Source: a bacterium (lineage in GTDB: Bacteria; UBP6; UBA1177). Taken from it: 50,706 nt of DNA. The notes under the pieces are model-generated. The model did no database searches, was not told where the DNA came from, and worked only from the letters and a program-made list of their open reading frames with translations. The stretch spans positions 1 through 50,706 of the forward strand of contig JAGCXM010000032.1 in the NCBI GenBank assembly GCA_017961325.1, read 5' to 3'. The position numbers were made by a program, and so were the translations under genes. Below, piece after piece: positions 7,719-17,512 of this stretch. The first letter of the stretch is position 1; every line of letters begins with the position of its first letter.

Positions 7719-8594
7719 ATGTCAAAACCAAAAGAAAATGTGACACGAATACCTGATTTCAGAAAAATACATTTTTTGAATAATTATAAAATTAATGAAA
7801 AAACTTTCTTAAATAAATACATATCTTTCAAACACTTAGAGGAAAATATAACAAAAAACGAAATAGTGTTTGTTTCTCCCAAGACGTGGCGAGATCCTTA
7901 TGAACAAATTTATTATACGGCTGAGAATTATGCAAAATATAACAATTACAAAAAACCGAACATTTTTTGTATGTGTTTAACAGAAAATTCATCTCAAAAC
8001 GAAGACGCTGCGTGGAAAATATATCAAGATACGACCAATGAAAAAATGATAAAAGTTACTTTCAATGTAACAGAAATGTTAAAACAATTAGATCAATATT
8101 GTTTTGCCAACAACTTCTCGATATATGTAGGGAAAATAAAATATATTTTATCTAGGGATATAACTACTTTGTCAAAACAATCAAACACTAAACATCAACG
8201 TTATTTTCCCAAAAAAAATTTTAGTGATACACATTACCTAAAACTATTATTGTTAAAAAGAAAAGCTTTTGAATTTGAGCGAGAAGTTAGAATATTTCTA
8301 ATACCTGATGATAAAAACGAAAAATATCCAGATGATAAAAACGCAAAATATCCAGATGACATCTTCCGTATCCCACAATTTCCCTATAATAATGAAACCA
8401 TTTCTAGATTAAAAATAGCTCCTTTACAACCTTTCCCTTTGGGAGATCCAAGGCAAGCAAGTTATGCTAAATTGCAAGAATATGAATCAGAAATCTATAA
8501 GGAAGCATTAAAAAATTTGTTGCCACGAGAATTTAATTCAGAAAAAATTCGACAATCGATTTTATACAAACCCAGAAAAATAAAAAAGTTATAA
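7719..8594 (+). CDS. DUF2971 family protein
   Basis: A 291-residue A+T-rich gene with AAGGAGATATAAG before the ATG. It has the DUF2971 layout: an N-terminal KYISFKHLEENI segment, then SPKTWRDPYEQ (the usual 'fND-P-E' region, about 53-63). FCMCLTENSSQNEDAAWKIY follows (normally CFS...WxxYA), and later RKAFEFEREVRIFL. The biochemical function of DUF2971 proteins is unknown; they are frequent in bacterial defence islands. The protein carries an 8-residue tandem repeat (see 8304-8360) just after the conserved E-x-E-V-R segment. Its composition matches the TIR cassette rather than the chromosome backbone that follows. Confidence 0.75.
   Translation: MSKPKENVTRIPDFRKIHFLNNYKINEKTFLNKYISFKHLEENITKNEIVFVSPKTWRDPYEQIYYTAENYAKYNNYKKPNIFCMCLTENSSQNEDAAWKIYQDTTNEKMIKVTFNVTEMLKQLDQYCFANNFSIYVGKIKYILSRDITTLSKQSNTKHQRYFPKKNFSDTHYLKLLLLKRKAFEFEREVRIFLIPDDKNEKYPDDKNAKYPDDIFRIPQFPYNNETISRLKIAPLQPFPLGDPRQASYAKLQEYESEIYKEALKNLLPREFNSEKIRQSILYKPRKIKKL
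8304..8360 (+). repeat. 24-bp in-frame tandem repeat inside the DUF2971 gene
   Basis: Two near-identical 24-nt units (8304-8327, 8328-8351) encode PDDKNEKY and PDDKNAKY, with a partial third unit PDD. This is a second coding minisatellite in the same island; its unit is unrelated to that in TIR 3. Confidence 0.85.
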
Positions 8595-8636
8595 AAATTT
8601 GGTGATATATTTTGCCTGAGTCATGTACAAAACTGC

Positions 8637-8665
8637 TTGACCGCATTTCCGACCTCTGTTATAAT
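8637..8665 (+). promoter_or_regulatory. Strong sigma-70-type promoter upstream of the DUF6880 gene
   Basis: TTGACC (8637-8642), 17-nt spacer, perfect TATAAT (8660-8665). A T6 run (8673-8678) starts 8 nt after the -10, after CCGCCG, so it would be at or next to the transcription start. Confidence 0.75.
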
Positions 8666-8696
8666 CCCGCCGTTTTTTGACTGAGGATGTAAACTC

Positions 8697-8759
8697 ATGG
8701 CAATTTCTGAAAAAGACACCGGCATAAAAGCAAAATATCCCGATTTGAACGAAATTTAG
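8697..8759 (+). CDS. Possible 20-residue leader peptide
   Basis: An ATG at 8697 with GAGGATG about 7 nt upstream opens a 20-codon frame that ends 14 nt before the DUF6880 start. It lies downstream of the promoter at 8637. No regulatory residues or homology are recognisable; it may be spurious. Confidence 0.2.
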   Translation: MAISEKDTGIKAKYPDLNEI

Positions 8760-8773
8760 TACCGAGGTAAAAT

Positions 8774-10087
8774 ATGGAAACACAGAAACCGACCAAAACG
8801 ATGGAAGAAATCGTCGCAGAGCTTGACCGCGACACTTTGAACAGGATAGTGTGCCGTCATGCGGAAAACGACGAGGATTTCAGCTGGATGATTTTAAAAG
8901 CCGCAATGAGCAGAAACGAAGTTTACGATGAGATAAAAAACGAGATGGCTTCGATACGAAAGTCGAAACGTTTTTACGACTGGTACTCATCCGGCGAACT
9001 TTATTCACAGCTTCGCAACATTCTTGAAGCAATCGAATTAAACATAACCGACAGTGAACAGGGAGTTGATCTGATACACAGATTTCTGCTTCTTGACAAG
9101 GCTGTATGCGGAAGATGCGATGACAGTGACGGAGGACTCGGAGAAATTTTCAATTACGAAGCAGTTGATCTGCTAAAAAAATTCGCTTCCTCATACAGCG
9201 ACAAAGAAAAGCTCGAACAAATAGTTTACAAGCTGATTGAAACAAACGATTTCGGCTGTCACGACGGAATCCTTAACGAAATAGCTGACATTCTGCCTGA
9301 AAAAAATATCCGCTCACTTATGACAAAAGATTTTTCCCGAGATCGTAACTACATAAAACCCCAAATGGCGTTTGCTTTAAAAGATGCACCTTTATTTGAA
9401 AAACTTTTGACAGAGACAAGACCAAACGGTTTTGGAAACCGTGATCTGATAGAACTCTCGAAATGCTGGATAGCATGCGGCGACCTCGGGAAGGCTCTTG
9501 AATACGCTCTGAAAATCGATCATAGCGATTCTTACAAAAAAGAGGTCATTCTTGAGGAAATTTACACAAAAAACGGTGACTCTGAAGCATTGAAAGACCT
9601 TTATTCCAAAAGTTTTATGAGATCTCCTCACGATGATACAAAAGATAAAATTATAAAAAATTTCGGAGAGGATTTCTTCAGCACTCTCGTGGAACAAAGA
9701 ATCGAAGATGTTGAAAAAAGCGAGTATTTTTATCAGAATGAAGTCGTTTTTCTGCTTAAATACAAAGGGGCTGAAGCAGCAGAAAAATATCTTTTCGCAA
9801 GAAGAAAAAAACTTGAACAGGAATACTTCCAGTCCGATTTTATCAAAATGGTAAAAAAAGAGTTCTCGCCTCTTGTCAGGACAATCGTACTGCGTGTTCC
9901 GCTCAATTATTATCTGGAAAGTGCCAACACAAAATATTATCCTGCAGCCGCAAAACATCTGAAATATCTTACAGAAATCGCGCCATTAATCACAGACTGG
10001 CGGGATGTTCAGCCTCACAATGAATTTATGGAAGTTATAATCGCCAAACATTACAGGAAAAAATCATTCTGGAGATATTTCGAGTAG
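8774..10087 (+). CDS. DUF6880-like protein
   Basis: A 437-residue cytoplasmic, helix-rich protein. The C-terminal AAAKHLKYLTEIAPLI..DW followed by HYRKKSFW (about 393-433) resembles the DUF6880 pattern, in which the tail HxRKxxFW is conserved. The middle is built of TPR-like helical pairs, for example WIACGDLGKALEYALKI (about 236-252). No catalytic motif is seen and function is unknown. GAGGTAAAAT precedes the ATG. A strong promoter lies about 110 nt upstream and no gene follows closely, so it is probably monocistronic. Base composition returns to that of the backbone here, marking the right edge of the A+T-rich island. Confidence 0.65.
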   Translation: METQKPTKTMEEIVAELDRDTLNRIVCRHAENDEDFSWMILKAAMSRNEVYDEIKNEMASIRKSKRFYDWYSSGELYSQLRNILEAIELNITDSEQGVDLIHRFLLLDKAVCGRCDDSDGGLGEIFNYEAVDLLKKFASSYSDKEKLEQIVYKLIETNDFGCHDGILNEIADILPEKNIRSLMTKDFSRDRNYIKPQMAFALKDAPLFEKLLTETRPNGFGNRDLIELSKCWIACGDLGKALEYALKIDHSDSYKKEVILEEIYTKNGDSEALKDLYSKSFMRSPHDDTKDKIIKNFGEDFFSTLVEQRIEDVEKSEYFYQNEVVFLLKYKGAEAAEKYLFARRKKLEQEYFQSDFIKMVKKEFSPLVRTIVLRVPLNYYLESANTKYYPAAAKHLKYLTEIAPLITDWRDVQPHNEFMEVIIAKHYRKKSFWRYFE

Positions 10088-10208
10088 TAAAAACCCGGCA
10101 AAAGCATTCATCAAAATGCGTTATTAGCCACTTATCGTTGGTATTTTTTTAATTTTTTAAAAAATATATGCGATAACTGCCGGTTCACACTGTTTTTTGG
10201 AGAGCAAA

Positions 10209-10412
10209 ATGGCGAATTTGGAAAGAATTGCTTACATGAATCACCGTATCAAGACGCGCGGTTTTGTGACTCTTCCCATCGGCGAATACCACAATGAGAT
10301 CATTTCCCGAGTAATGAAATATTCACCCGAATGCGAGATCGTTTCTCCCCCGTCGCTGCGCAAAGAGTGGCTTGACCACATCAAAAGTATCTACGAAAAA
10401 TACTGTAAATAG
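10209..10412 (+). pseudogene. Internally deleted WYL-type transcriptional regulator
   Basis: A 67-residue product starting at ATG 10209 (GGAG 7 nt upstream). The first 23 residues, NLERIAYMNHRIKTRGFVTL, match the start of an HTH-WYL (YafY/DeoR-like) regulator. From about residue 24 the sequence GEYHNEIISRVMKYSPECEI then SPPSLRKEW matches the C-terminal WCX extension of such regulators. The recognition helix and whole WYL domain, normally about 250 residues, are missing and the frame is kept across the join. It cannot bind DNA by the usual helix-turn-helix. It may be a decayed gene still translated from an intact ribosome binding site. Confidence 0.6.
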
Positions 10413-10442
10413 GAGCAAAAAAATATTTTTTCATTTTTTCCC

Positions 10443-10471
10443 TTGACTCTCTGTTTTTGTGCATATAAATA
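10443..10471 (+). promoter_or_regulatory. groES-groEL promoter
   Basis: TTGACT (10443-10448) with a 17-nt spacer to TAAATA (10466-10471); TATAAA at 10464-10469 is an alternative with spacer 15. A T4 run starts 7 nt after TAAATA. No CIRCE element (TTAGCACTC-N9-GAGTGCTAA) is present between 10412 and 10539. Confidence 0.55.
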
Positions 10472-10482
10472 ACGGCGTTTTC

Positions 10483-10496
10483 GGGAAGCGATTCCC
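10483..10496. promoter_or_regulatory. Perfect dyad in the groES leader
   Basis: GGGAA-GCGA-TTCCC, a perfect 5-bp inverted repeat with a 4-nt centre, located just after the predicted transcription start and about 42 nt before the groES ATG. It could be a repressor operator replacing CIRCE or a small 5' hairpin. Confidence 0.4.
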
Positions 10497-10538
10497 AGAT
10501 GTTGTTAATTTTATTTAACTTTTTATAAGGAGGAAACA

Positions 10539-10826
10539 ATGAAACTTAAACCTTTGAACGACAGAGTCATCGTTAAAAGAGTAGAAAGCGAAACAAAAAC
10601 ACTCGGCGGGATCATCATCCCCGATACCGCTAAGGAAAAACCGGTAGAAGCTGAAGTCATCGCAGTAGGAACCGGAAAAATGCTTGAAAACGGCACAAGA
10701 CAGCCGATGCAGGTAAAAGTCGGCGACAAAGTCCTTTTCGGCAAATACAGCGGCACCGAAGTAAAGGTCGGCGGCGAGGAACACCTTATCCTCAGAGAAG
10801 ACGATATTCTGGCAGTTGTTGAATAA
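10539..10826 (+). CDS. groES: Co-chaperonin GroES (Hsp10)
   Basis: A 95-residue GroES of normal length. It contains the N-terminal signature [14 protein letters not shown], the mobile-loop region [17 protein letters not shown] (about 19-35) with the conserved GGI-x-(I/L)-P, and the tail [12 protein letters not shown]. It forms the heptameric lid of the GroEL folding chamber in the cytoplasm. ATAAGGAGGAAACA gives a very strong ribosome binding site. groEL follows 41 nt downstream and shares the transcript. Codons are those of a highly expressed gene (AAC, GAC, GAA, ATC preferred). Confidence 0.98.
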   Translation: MKLKPLNDRVIVKRVESETKTLGGIIIPDTAKEKPVEAEVIAVGTGKMLENGTRQPMQVKVGDKVLFGKYSGTEVKVGGEEHLILREDDILAVVE

Positions 10827-10843
10827 GTGGTTGATTTTATTAA

Positions 10844-12514
<1,671 letters not shown>

Positions 12515-12540
12515 TCCATCCTTAAACCTCGATATTATTC

Positions 12541-12565
12541 AGGCGGTCGAAAGGCCGCCTTTTTT
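12541..12565 (+). terminator. Rho-independent terminator of groES-groEL
   Basis: An 8-bp stem AGGCGGTC / GGCCGCCT (one G-T pair) closes a GAAA tetraloop (12541-12560) and is followed by five T. Confidence 0.95.
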
Positions 12566-12614
12566 ATTTGTAAACCTAGAAAAATCAAAAACATACACAA
12601 AAGTTCCATTTTTT

Positions 12615-12643
12615 TTGACTTTACGCAACTGTTTTGGTACTTT
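12615..12643 (+). promoter_or_regulatory. Promoter of the pyr operon
   Basis: TTGACT (12615-12620), 17-nt spacer, TACTTT (12638-12643, weak -10). A T8 run (12651-12658) preceded by GCGG begins 8 nt after the -10, at the expected transcription start. It is the only promoter I can see ahead of the next six genes. Confidence 0.5.
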
Positions 12644-12681
12644 TCAGCGGTTTTTTTTAGTTATTATTAATGGAGGAAAAA

Positions 12682-13059
12682 ATGGCAAAAGTTATTCAAG
12701 TGGTTATTGCAGTTTTGGTTCTTTACGTCGGCTGGTGCGTGGCTCAACCTTTCATTCTCAAATACAAGGTTACGAAAGCCGTAGAAAACATTGCACAGTA
12801 TGCCACAATTCACTCTGAAGATGAATCAATAAAGGAATTTGACAACAGGGTCAAACAGGATTTGGGCGGTAAAGTCGACACGACCAGAATAGCGAAAGAC
12901 GGAACGAGAGGCGGACTTCACCTTGAAAAGGACAGTGATACGAAACAGGTAAAGGCAAGATTCGTATATTTTGATGAAATGAAAATTTTCGGTAAGAAAG
13001 TCAAAGATTTCGAATTCATAATTTTTAAGGAAGCTGCCCTTGTAGATAAAATGTTTTAA
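12682..13059 (+). CDS. Short membrane-anchored protein of unknown function
   Basis: The start is taken at ATG 12682 because GGAGG (12672-12676) lies just upstream; an earlier in-frame ATG at 12670 overlaps that site. The product has 125 residues with one N-terminal hydrophobic segment (about 4-23, VIQVVIAVLVLYVGWCVA) and a soluble, presumably periplasmic remainder. The layout (TM, short helix VTKAVENIAQYA, charged alpha/beta domain) recalls DUF4845-like proteins, but I do not claim membership. It is the first gene of the pyr transcription unit, 12 nt before pyrR; no pyrimidine-related role is evident. Confidence 0.65.
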   Translation: MAKVIQVVIAVLVLYVGWCVAQPFILKYKVTKAVENIAQYATIHSEDESIKEFDNRVKQDLGGKVDTTRIAKDGTRGGLHLEKDSDTKQVKARFVYFDEMKIFGKKVKDFEFIIFKEAALVDKMF

Positions 13060-13071
13060 AAGGAGATTCTC

Positions 13072-13617
13072 TTGAAACGCGAAAGCATAAACGTCAGAAA
13101 AGTTCTTCTGAATGAATCTGAAATAGCTAAAATCATTGACAGAATGGTCTATGAAATGATTGAGCATCTCAGCACTTTAAAGAATGTTGCAATCGTAGGA
13201 ATACGCACGAGAGGCGTGATTCTTGCTGAAAGGCTCATCAAAAAGATCGAAGAAAAAGAGCATGTGAAGCTTGCAACCGGAACAATAGATATCGCACTTT
13301 ACAGAGACGATTTCTGCAAAGGCCTGAATTCGCCTAAAACGGGACCTTCGGTTCTCAATTTTGATCCTGAAGAGTATCACATCATCCTCGTTGACGACGT
13401 AATGTATACCGGCAGGACTGTCAGAGCCGCAATCGAAGCCGTTATGGACTACGGCAGACCGAAATCGATAAAGTTCGTTTCACTTATCGACCGCGGACAT
13501 CGTGAACTTCCGATCCATCCCGACATCGTCGGAAAAGTTATCGAAACCGAACCTGAAGACAAAGTAGCCGTTTTCTTTAAGGAAACCGACGGCGAAGACA
13601 AAGTTGTTCTTGGATAA
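13072..13617 (+). CDS. pyrR: Bifunctional pyr operon regulator / uracil phosphoribosyltransferase PyrR
   Basis: A 181-residue PyrR of normal length. The PRPP-binding motif is [17 protein letters not shown] (about 104-120), the family core [17 protein letters not shown], and [14 protein letters not shown] lies near the C-terminus. In Gram-positives and some deltaproteobacteria PyrR senses UMP/PRPP and binds pyr mRNA; here no anti-terminator/terminator leader is visible ahead of pyrB. The start is TTG at 13072, with AAAGGAG (13058-13064) 7 nt upstream; no in-frame ATG fits. It is followed by pyrB after 14 nt. Confidence 0.95.
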   Translation: MKRESINVRKVLLNESEIAKIIDRMVYEMIEHLSTLKNVAIVGIRTRGVILAERLIKKIEEKEHVKLATGTIDIALYRDDFCKGLNSPKTGPSVLNFDPEEYHIILVDDVMYTGRTVRAAIEAVMDYGRPKSIKFVSLIDRGHRELPIHPDIVGKVIETEPEDKVAVFFKETDGEDKVVLG

Positions 13618-13631
13618 ACCGGAGAAAAACA

Positions 13632-14546
13632 ATGAAACATCTTCTTGGAATCGAAAATCTCAATAAAGATCAGATTATGAACATTCTCGAAACTGCCGTA
13701 AGTTTCGCGGAAATCAACCGGAGACAGATCAAAAAAGTGCCGACTCTGAAAGGCAAAACGATCATCAACTTCTTTGCGGAACCTTCGACCAGAACGAGAA
13801 CTTCGTTTGAAGTTGCCGAAAAGCGTCTCAGTGCCGACACCTACAACATCGCAGTTTCGGGCAGCGCAATACAGAAAGGCGAAACTCTCGCCGACACCGC
13901 GCTCAACCTTCAGGCGATGGGCCCCGATGCTATGGTCATCAGGCACTCCGTTTCTGGAACGCCGCAGCTTCTTACCGAAATCATGGACTGCTCGATAATC
14001 AACGCGGGCGACGGTTTCCACGAACATCCGACGCAGGCTCTGCTTGACGCCTACACGATCTGGCAGAGAAAAGGCGGATTCGAAGGGCTCAAAGTGGCGC
14101 TTCTGGGTGACATTTATCACAGCAGAGTCGCAAGATCAAACATCTACCTTCTCAACAAAATGGGGGCGCATGTTTCGATTTCGGGTCCCGGAACGATGCT
14201 TCCGAAAGAGGTCGAAAAGATGGGCGTTACCGTTGAAAAACTGCCGAAATACGCGGTTCAGGATGCCGACATCGTCATGATGCTCAGAGTCCAGAACGAG
14301 CGCGCAAGCAACCTGCTCTACCCGGATGTAAGAGAATATTCGAGATACTTCATGCTCACTCCTGAACTCCTCAAACTCGCTAAGAAGGATGCTCTCGTAA
14401 TGCATCCGGGGCCGGCAAACAGAGGAGTCGAAATCGATGATGTCGTCATGGACGGCGAACAGTCGGTCATCCTTGAGCAGGTATCAAACGGAGTAAATGT
14501 CAGAATGGCTGTTCTTTATCTTCTTCTCGGAGGGTCGGATAAATGA
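13632..14546 (+). CDS. pyrB: Aspartate carbamoyltransferase catalytic subunit
   Basis: A 304-residue enzyme that condenses carbamoyl phosphate and aspartate in the second step of UMP synthesis. The carbamoyl-phosphate loop STRTRTS (52-58) is intact. Other conserved parts are the 80s loop [26 protein letters not shown] (H-P-T-Q) and [11 protein letters not shown] near the C-terminus. Length is that of a catalytic chain. No pyrI regulatory subunit is present in the operon. It overlaps pyrC by 4 nt (ATGA). Confidence 0.97.
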   Translation: MKHLLGIENLNKDQIMNILETAVSFAEINRRQIKKVPTLKGKTIINFFAEPSTRTRTSFEVAEKRLSADTYNIAVSGSAIQKGETLADTALNLQAMGPDAMVIRHSVSGTPQLLTEIMDCSIINAGDGFHEHPTQALLDAYTIWQRKGGFEGLKVALLGDIYHSRVARSNIYLLNKMGAHVSISGPGTMLPKEVEKMGVTVEKLPKYAVQDADIVMMLRVQNERASNLLYPDVREYSRYFMLTPELLKLAKKDALVMHPGPANRGVEIDDVVMDGEQSVILEQVSNGVNVRMAVLYLLLGGSDK

Positions 14547-15817
14547 AATTAGTTGTTAAAAACGGAACGGTTGTTAATCCGCTCGTCGGAAAAACCGAAA
14601 AAACTTCAATAGTTATGGAAAACGGTGTTGTAACGGAAATAACTAAGAATCCTGACACGAAAGATGCAGAAGTTTTCGATGCCGACGGTCTTTTCGTCGC
14701 TCCTGGATTCATTGACATCCATGTCCACTTCAGAGATCCCGGCTTCGAATACAAGGAAGACATCATTTCGGGTCTTGAAGCCGCTGCAGCCGGCGGATTC
14801 ACCTCTGTCTGCACTATGCCGAACACGAAACCGGCGGCTGACAACGTCGAAACCATCCGCTATATCTACGAACGCGCTTCGAAAGGAAACGGCGTAAAAC
14901 TTTATCCTATTGCCGCTGCTACAAAAGGGCTCAAAGGCGAGTCTCTTGCTCCGATCGGAGAGCTTGCGGAAGGCGGTGCGATCGCTATCAGCGACGACGG
15001 CAGACCGATCCAGAACACCGATCTTCTCAAAAGAGTCATGGAATATGCTTCGACTTTCGACATGATGTACGTTTCGCACAGCGAAGACCTTTACCTTTCA
15101 GAAACTGCGCAGATGAACGAAGGCTACTACTCGACGGTTTACGGCATGACGGGATGCCCCGTTGTCGGTGAAGCTTCGCAGATAGCACGCGACTGCATGA
15201 TGGCTGAATATCTGAAGCTTCCGATCCACATCGCTCACGTCAGCGCGGCTCTTTCGGTAGACATCATCAAATTCTTCAAGGAGCGCGGTGCAAAGATCAC
15301 GGCCGAGACGGCTCCGCACTATATCACGCTGACCGATGAGGCTCTCGGCGGATTTGACACCAATACCAAAATCAACCCGCCGCTGCGCAGCGAAGCTGAC
15401 AGACTTGCAGTCATCAAGGCTTTGAAAGACGGCATAATCGACGCGATCGCAACCGATCACGCACCTCACCACCAGCGCGAAAAAGAGGTCGAGTTCAACA
15501 ACGCTCCGTCGGGAATCGTAGGCTTGGAGACGGCTCTTCCGCTCGTTCTCAAACTTTACCACGATAAAGAACTCACGATCGAAAAAATCGTCGAACTTTT
15601 CACTGCCGGTTACAGAATCATGGGAATCAAAGGCGGAAAAATCGAAGTCGGCGCTCCGGCTGACATCACCGTTTTTTACCCTGATTACCAGTGGACGGTT
15701 GACAAAAACATGTTCAAATCGAAAAGTCACAACACTCCTTTCCACGGCTTCCACGTAAAAGGTGCTGTAACGGTCACGATTGCGAACGGTAAGATAATTT
15801 ATTCCAGAGATTTTTAA
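14543..15817 (+). CDS. pyrC: Dihydroorotase (type I)
   Basis: A 424-residue amidohydrolase cyclising carbamoyl aspartate. The first zinc ligands are in [10 protein letters not shown] (H60, H62). Other signatures are [18 protein letters not shown] and IATDHAPHH (third-strand Asp region), and [10 protein letters not shown] binds substrate. Length and motifs place it with the PyrC/PyrX-type I dihydroorotases that pair with PyrB. The start overlaps the pyrB stop (ATGA) and the end overlaps the next ATG (TAATG). Confidence 0.96.
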   Translation: MKLVVKNGTVVNPLVGKTEKTSIVMENGVVTEITKNPDTKDAEVFDADGLFVAPGFIDIHVHFRDPGFEYKEDIISGLEAAAAGGFTSVCTMPNTKPAADNVETIRYIYERASKGNGVKLYPIAAATKGLKGESLAPIGELAEGGAIAISDDGRPIQNTDLLKRVMEYASTFDMMYVSHSEDLYLSETAQMNEGYYSTVYGMTGCPVVGEASQIARDCMMAEYLKLPIHIAHVSAALSVDIIKFFKERGAKITAETAPHYITLTDEALGGFDTNTKINPPLRSEADRLAVIKALKDGIIDAIATDHAPHHQREKEVEFNNAPSGIVGLETALPLVLKLYHDKELTIEKIVELFTAGYRIMGIKGGKIEVGAPADITVFYPDYQWTVDKNMFKSKSHNTPFHGFHVKGAVTVTIANGKIIYSRDF

Positions 15818-16434
15818 TGAGTGCCGTAAAGACAGGAATTTATTCATCTTTTGATGATATTGAATCTGCGGCGCTGCAGGATTTTAAAAAGGAATGCTTT
15901 TATTTTACGGGTGAAGACCTCAAAAACCACGACTTCTGGCAGCAGTTTTTCAACCTTTTCTTCATCTACCACTTTGACACCGGCGGCAAAACGACTCTTG
16001 CCGACAAGCGCGAACTTGAAAAGGCGCGGATCGTGCTTTTTTCTCCGTCCATTTTCTCAAGGCTTAAAGGAGAAGATTTTTTCACCGGCGAAAAACTGAA
16101 TCTTTCCGAAGACGAGGAAAACAGCCTTACCTGGTACCGCGAACGCGATTTCATCCTTTCGTTTTTCCACGAAAAGGAGGACGGAATCCACTTCGTCGAA
16201 AGCCGTTCGTCCCTGCTTATTCCGCAGAAGGCGGCCTCTTTTTTCAAAAAGCTGAGAACGGCTATGAATGAAAATCATTACTTTCCGTCGAACAACTACC
16301 TTCTTCTTCTCATCGCTATTCTCATGCTGAAAAAAGAACGTTTCGCAAGTTCCAAACTTTACAATCCCTATCAGTTCGAAGAGATAGAAAAACTTCACCT
16401 TTACTACAGCAAATTTGCTGATTTTATTATCTGA
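15817..16434 (+). CDS. Unknown cytoplasmic protein in the pyr operon
   Basis: A 205-residue protein whose ATG overlaps the pyrC stop by one base, so it is translationally coupled. No signal peptide or long membrane span is seen; a hydrophobic stretch YLLLLIAILML near residue 160 is probably a buried helix. Aromatic residues are abundant (FWQQFFNLFFIYHF about 45-58). I do not recognise a family. It sits between pyrC and trxB (22 nt before the latter). Its place suggests co-expression with pyrimidine synthesis but gives no function. Confidence 0.7.
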   Translation: MSAVKTGIYSSFDDIESAALQDFKKECFYFTGEDLKNHDFWQQFFNLFFIYHFDTGGKTTLADKRELEKARIVLFSPSIFSRLKGEDFFTGEKLNLSEDEENSLTWYRERDFILSFFHEKEDGIHFVESRSSLLIPQKAASFFKKLRTAMNENHYFPSNNYLLLLIAILMLKKERFASSKLYNPYQFEEIEKLHLYYSKFADFII

Positions 16435-16455
16435 ATTCAAATTTAAAGAGGAAAA

Positions 16456-17376
16456 ATGACCGAACTTTACGACGTTGCCGTCATCGGAAGCGGTCCGGCG
16501 GGAATGACAGCCGGAATCTATGCTTCGCGTGCTCTGCTCAAGACTGTGATTTTTGAAAAAAACGCTTACGGCGGGCTTATGGCTCTAACCGACAAACTTG
16601 AAAACTGGCCCGGAGAAAAATCGATAGCAGGCTACGATCTGGCCGAAAAAATGCACGCTCAGGCACTCGATTTAGGCTCGGAATTCGTTTCTGAGGAAGT
16701 CCGGAAAGTTGAAAAACTCGAAAACGGAAATTTTGCGATAAAAACGGCTTCGGGAAATGAATTTTCGGCGAGAACAGTGATTTATGCAGCAGGTTCGGTT
16801 CCAAGAAAAGCTGAAATTCCCGGAGAAAAGGAGTTCACCGGAAACGGAGTCAGCTACTGTGCGGTTTGCGACGGAGCCTTTTACCGCGGGCTTAAAGTCG
16901 CGGTTCTCGGCGGCGGAGACAGCGCTTTGAAAGAGGCGCTTTACCTCACGAAATTCGCTGAAAAAGTTACGATAATCCACAGAAGGGAAGAGTTCAGAGC
17001 CGAAAAAATCACGCAGAATGAAGTGCGCAAGAATCCTAAAATCGATTTCGTTCTCAATTCTGTCGCCGAGAGGATCGAAGGAAAGGATTTCGTTGAAAAA
17101 ATCGTAGTTAAAAACGTCAGAACCGGAGAGCTTTCTGAAATCGCAGTTGACGGCGTTTTTGTCTTTTTAGGCTACATTCCGGAGACAAAACCTGTTGAAA
17201 ATATTGCAAAAATCTCAGAAAGTGGTCATATTGTTACCGATTCGGAATGCAGAACTTCGACTGAAGGTCTCTTTGCAGCCGGGGACATCAGGGAAAAACT
17301 GGTACGCCAGGTTTCCACTGCAGTCGGAGACGGCGCGATTGCGGCTGTTGCGGCTGAACACTATTTATCGAAATGA
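16456..17376 (+). CDS. trxB: Thioredoxin reductase
   Basis: A 306-residue flavoprotein of normal TrxB length. FAD motif GSGPAGMTAGIYASRA (11-26); redox centre CAVCDGAF with C135 and C138; NADPH-site motif VLGGGDSALKEALYL (about 149-163); C-terminal FAD motif GLFAAGDIREKLVRQVSTA. It reduces thioredoxin (or redoxin domains) with NADPH. GAGGAAAA precedes the ATG. It is the last gene of the pyr-led unit. A likely client in this window is the redoxin domain fused to NrdD (inference). Confidence 0.95.
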   Translation: MTELYDVAVIGSGPAGMTAGIYASRALLKTVIFEKNAYGGLMALTDKLENWPGEKSIAGYDLAEKMHAQALDLGSEFVSEEVRKVEKLENGNFAIKTASGNEFSARTVIYAAGSVPRKAEIPGEKEFTGNGVSYCAVCDGAFYRGLKVAVLGGGDSALKEALYLTKFAEKVTIIHRREEFRAEKITQNEVRKNPKIDFVLNSVAERIEGKDFVEKIVVKNVRTGELSEIAVDGVFVFLGYIPETKPVENIAKISESGHIVTDSECRTSTEGLFAAGDIREKLVRQVSTAVGDGAIAAVAAEHYLSK

Positions 17377-17405
17377 CACAATTCCTTACTGACGGCAGTA
17401 ACGAT

Positions 17406-17430
17406 TTGTAATTCTTTACAATTTTTTATT
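17406..17430 (+). terminator. Weak A+T-rich terminator candidate after trxB
   Basis: TTGTAA-TTCT-TTACAA (17406-17421) is a perfect 6-bp dyad followed by a T-rich run. The stem has one G-C pair, so it would be weak; it could equally be an operator for the lipoprotein gene at 17513. Confidence 0.3.
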
Positions 17431-17512
17431 TTATGTTAAACACTTCTGCTAAATTCATTTAAAGACGAATGGTATTTATTTCTTTGATTTTTTTGAATCA
17501 TGGAGGTCCTTC

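Noticed and set aside
10412-10538. CIRCE operator before groES
   Set aside because: Searched by eye for TTAGCACTC-N9-GAGTGCTAA; neither arm is present.
13059-13072. PyrR-dependent attenuator between the first gene and pyrR
   Set aside because: The gaps of 12-14 nt in the pyr operon are too short for an anti-terminator/terminator pair.
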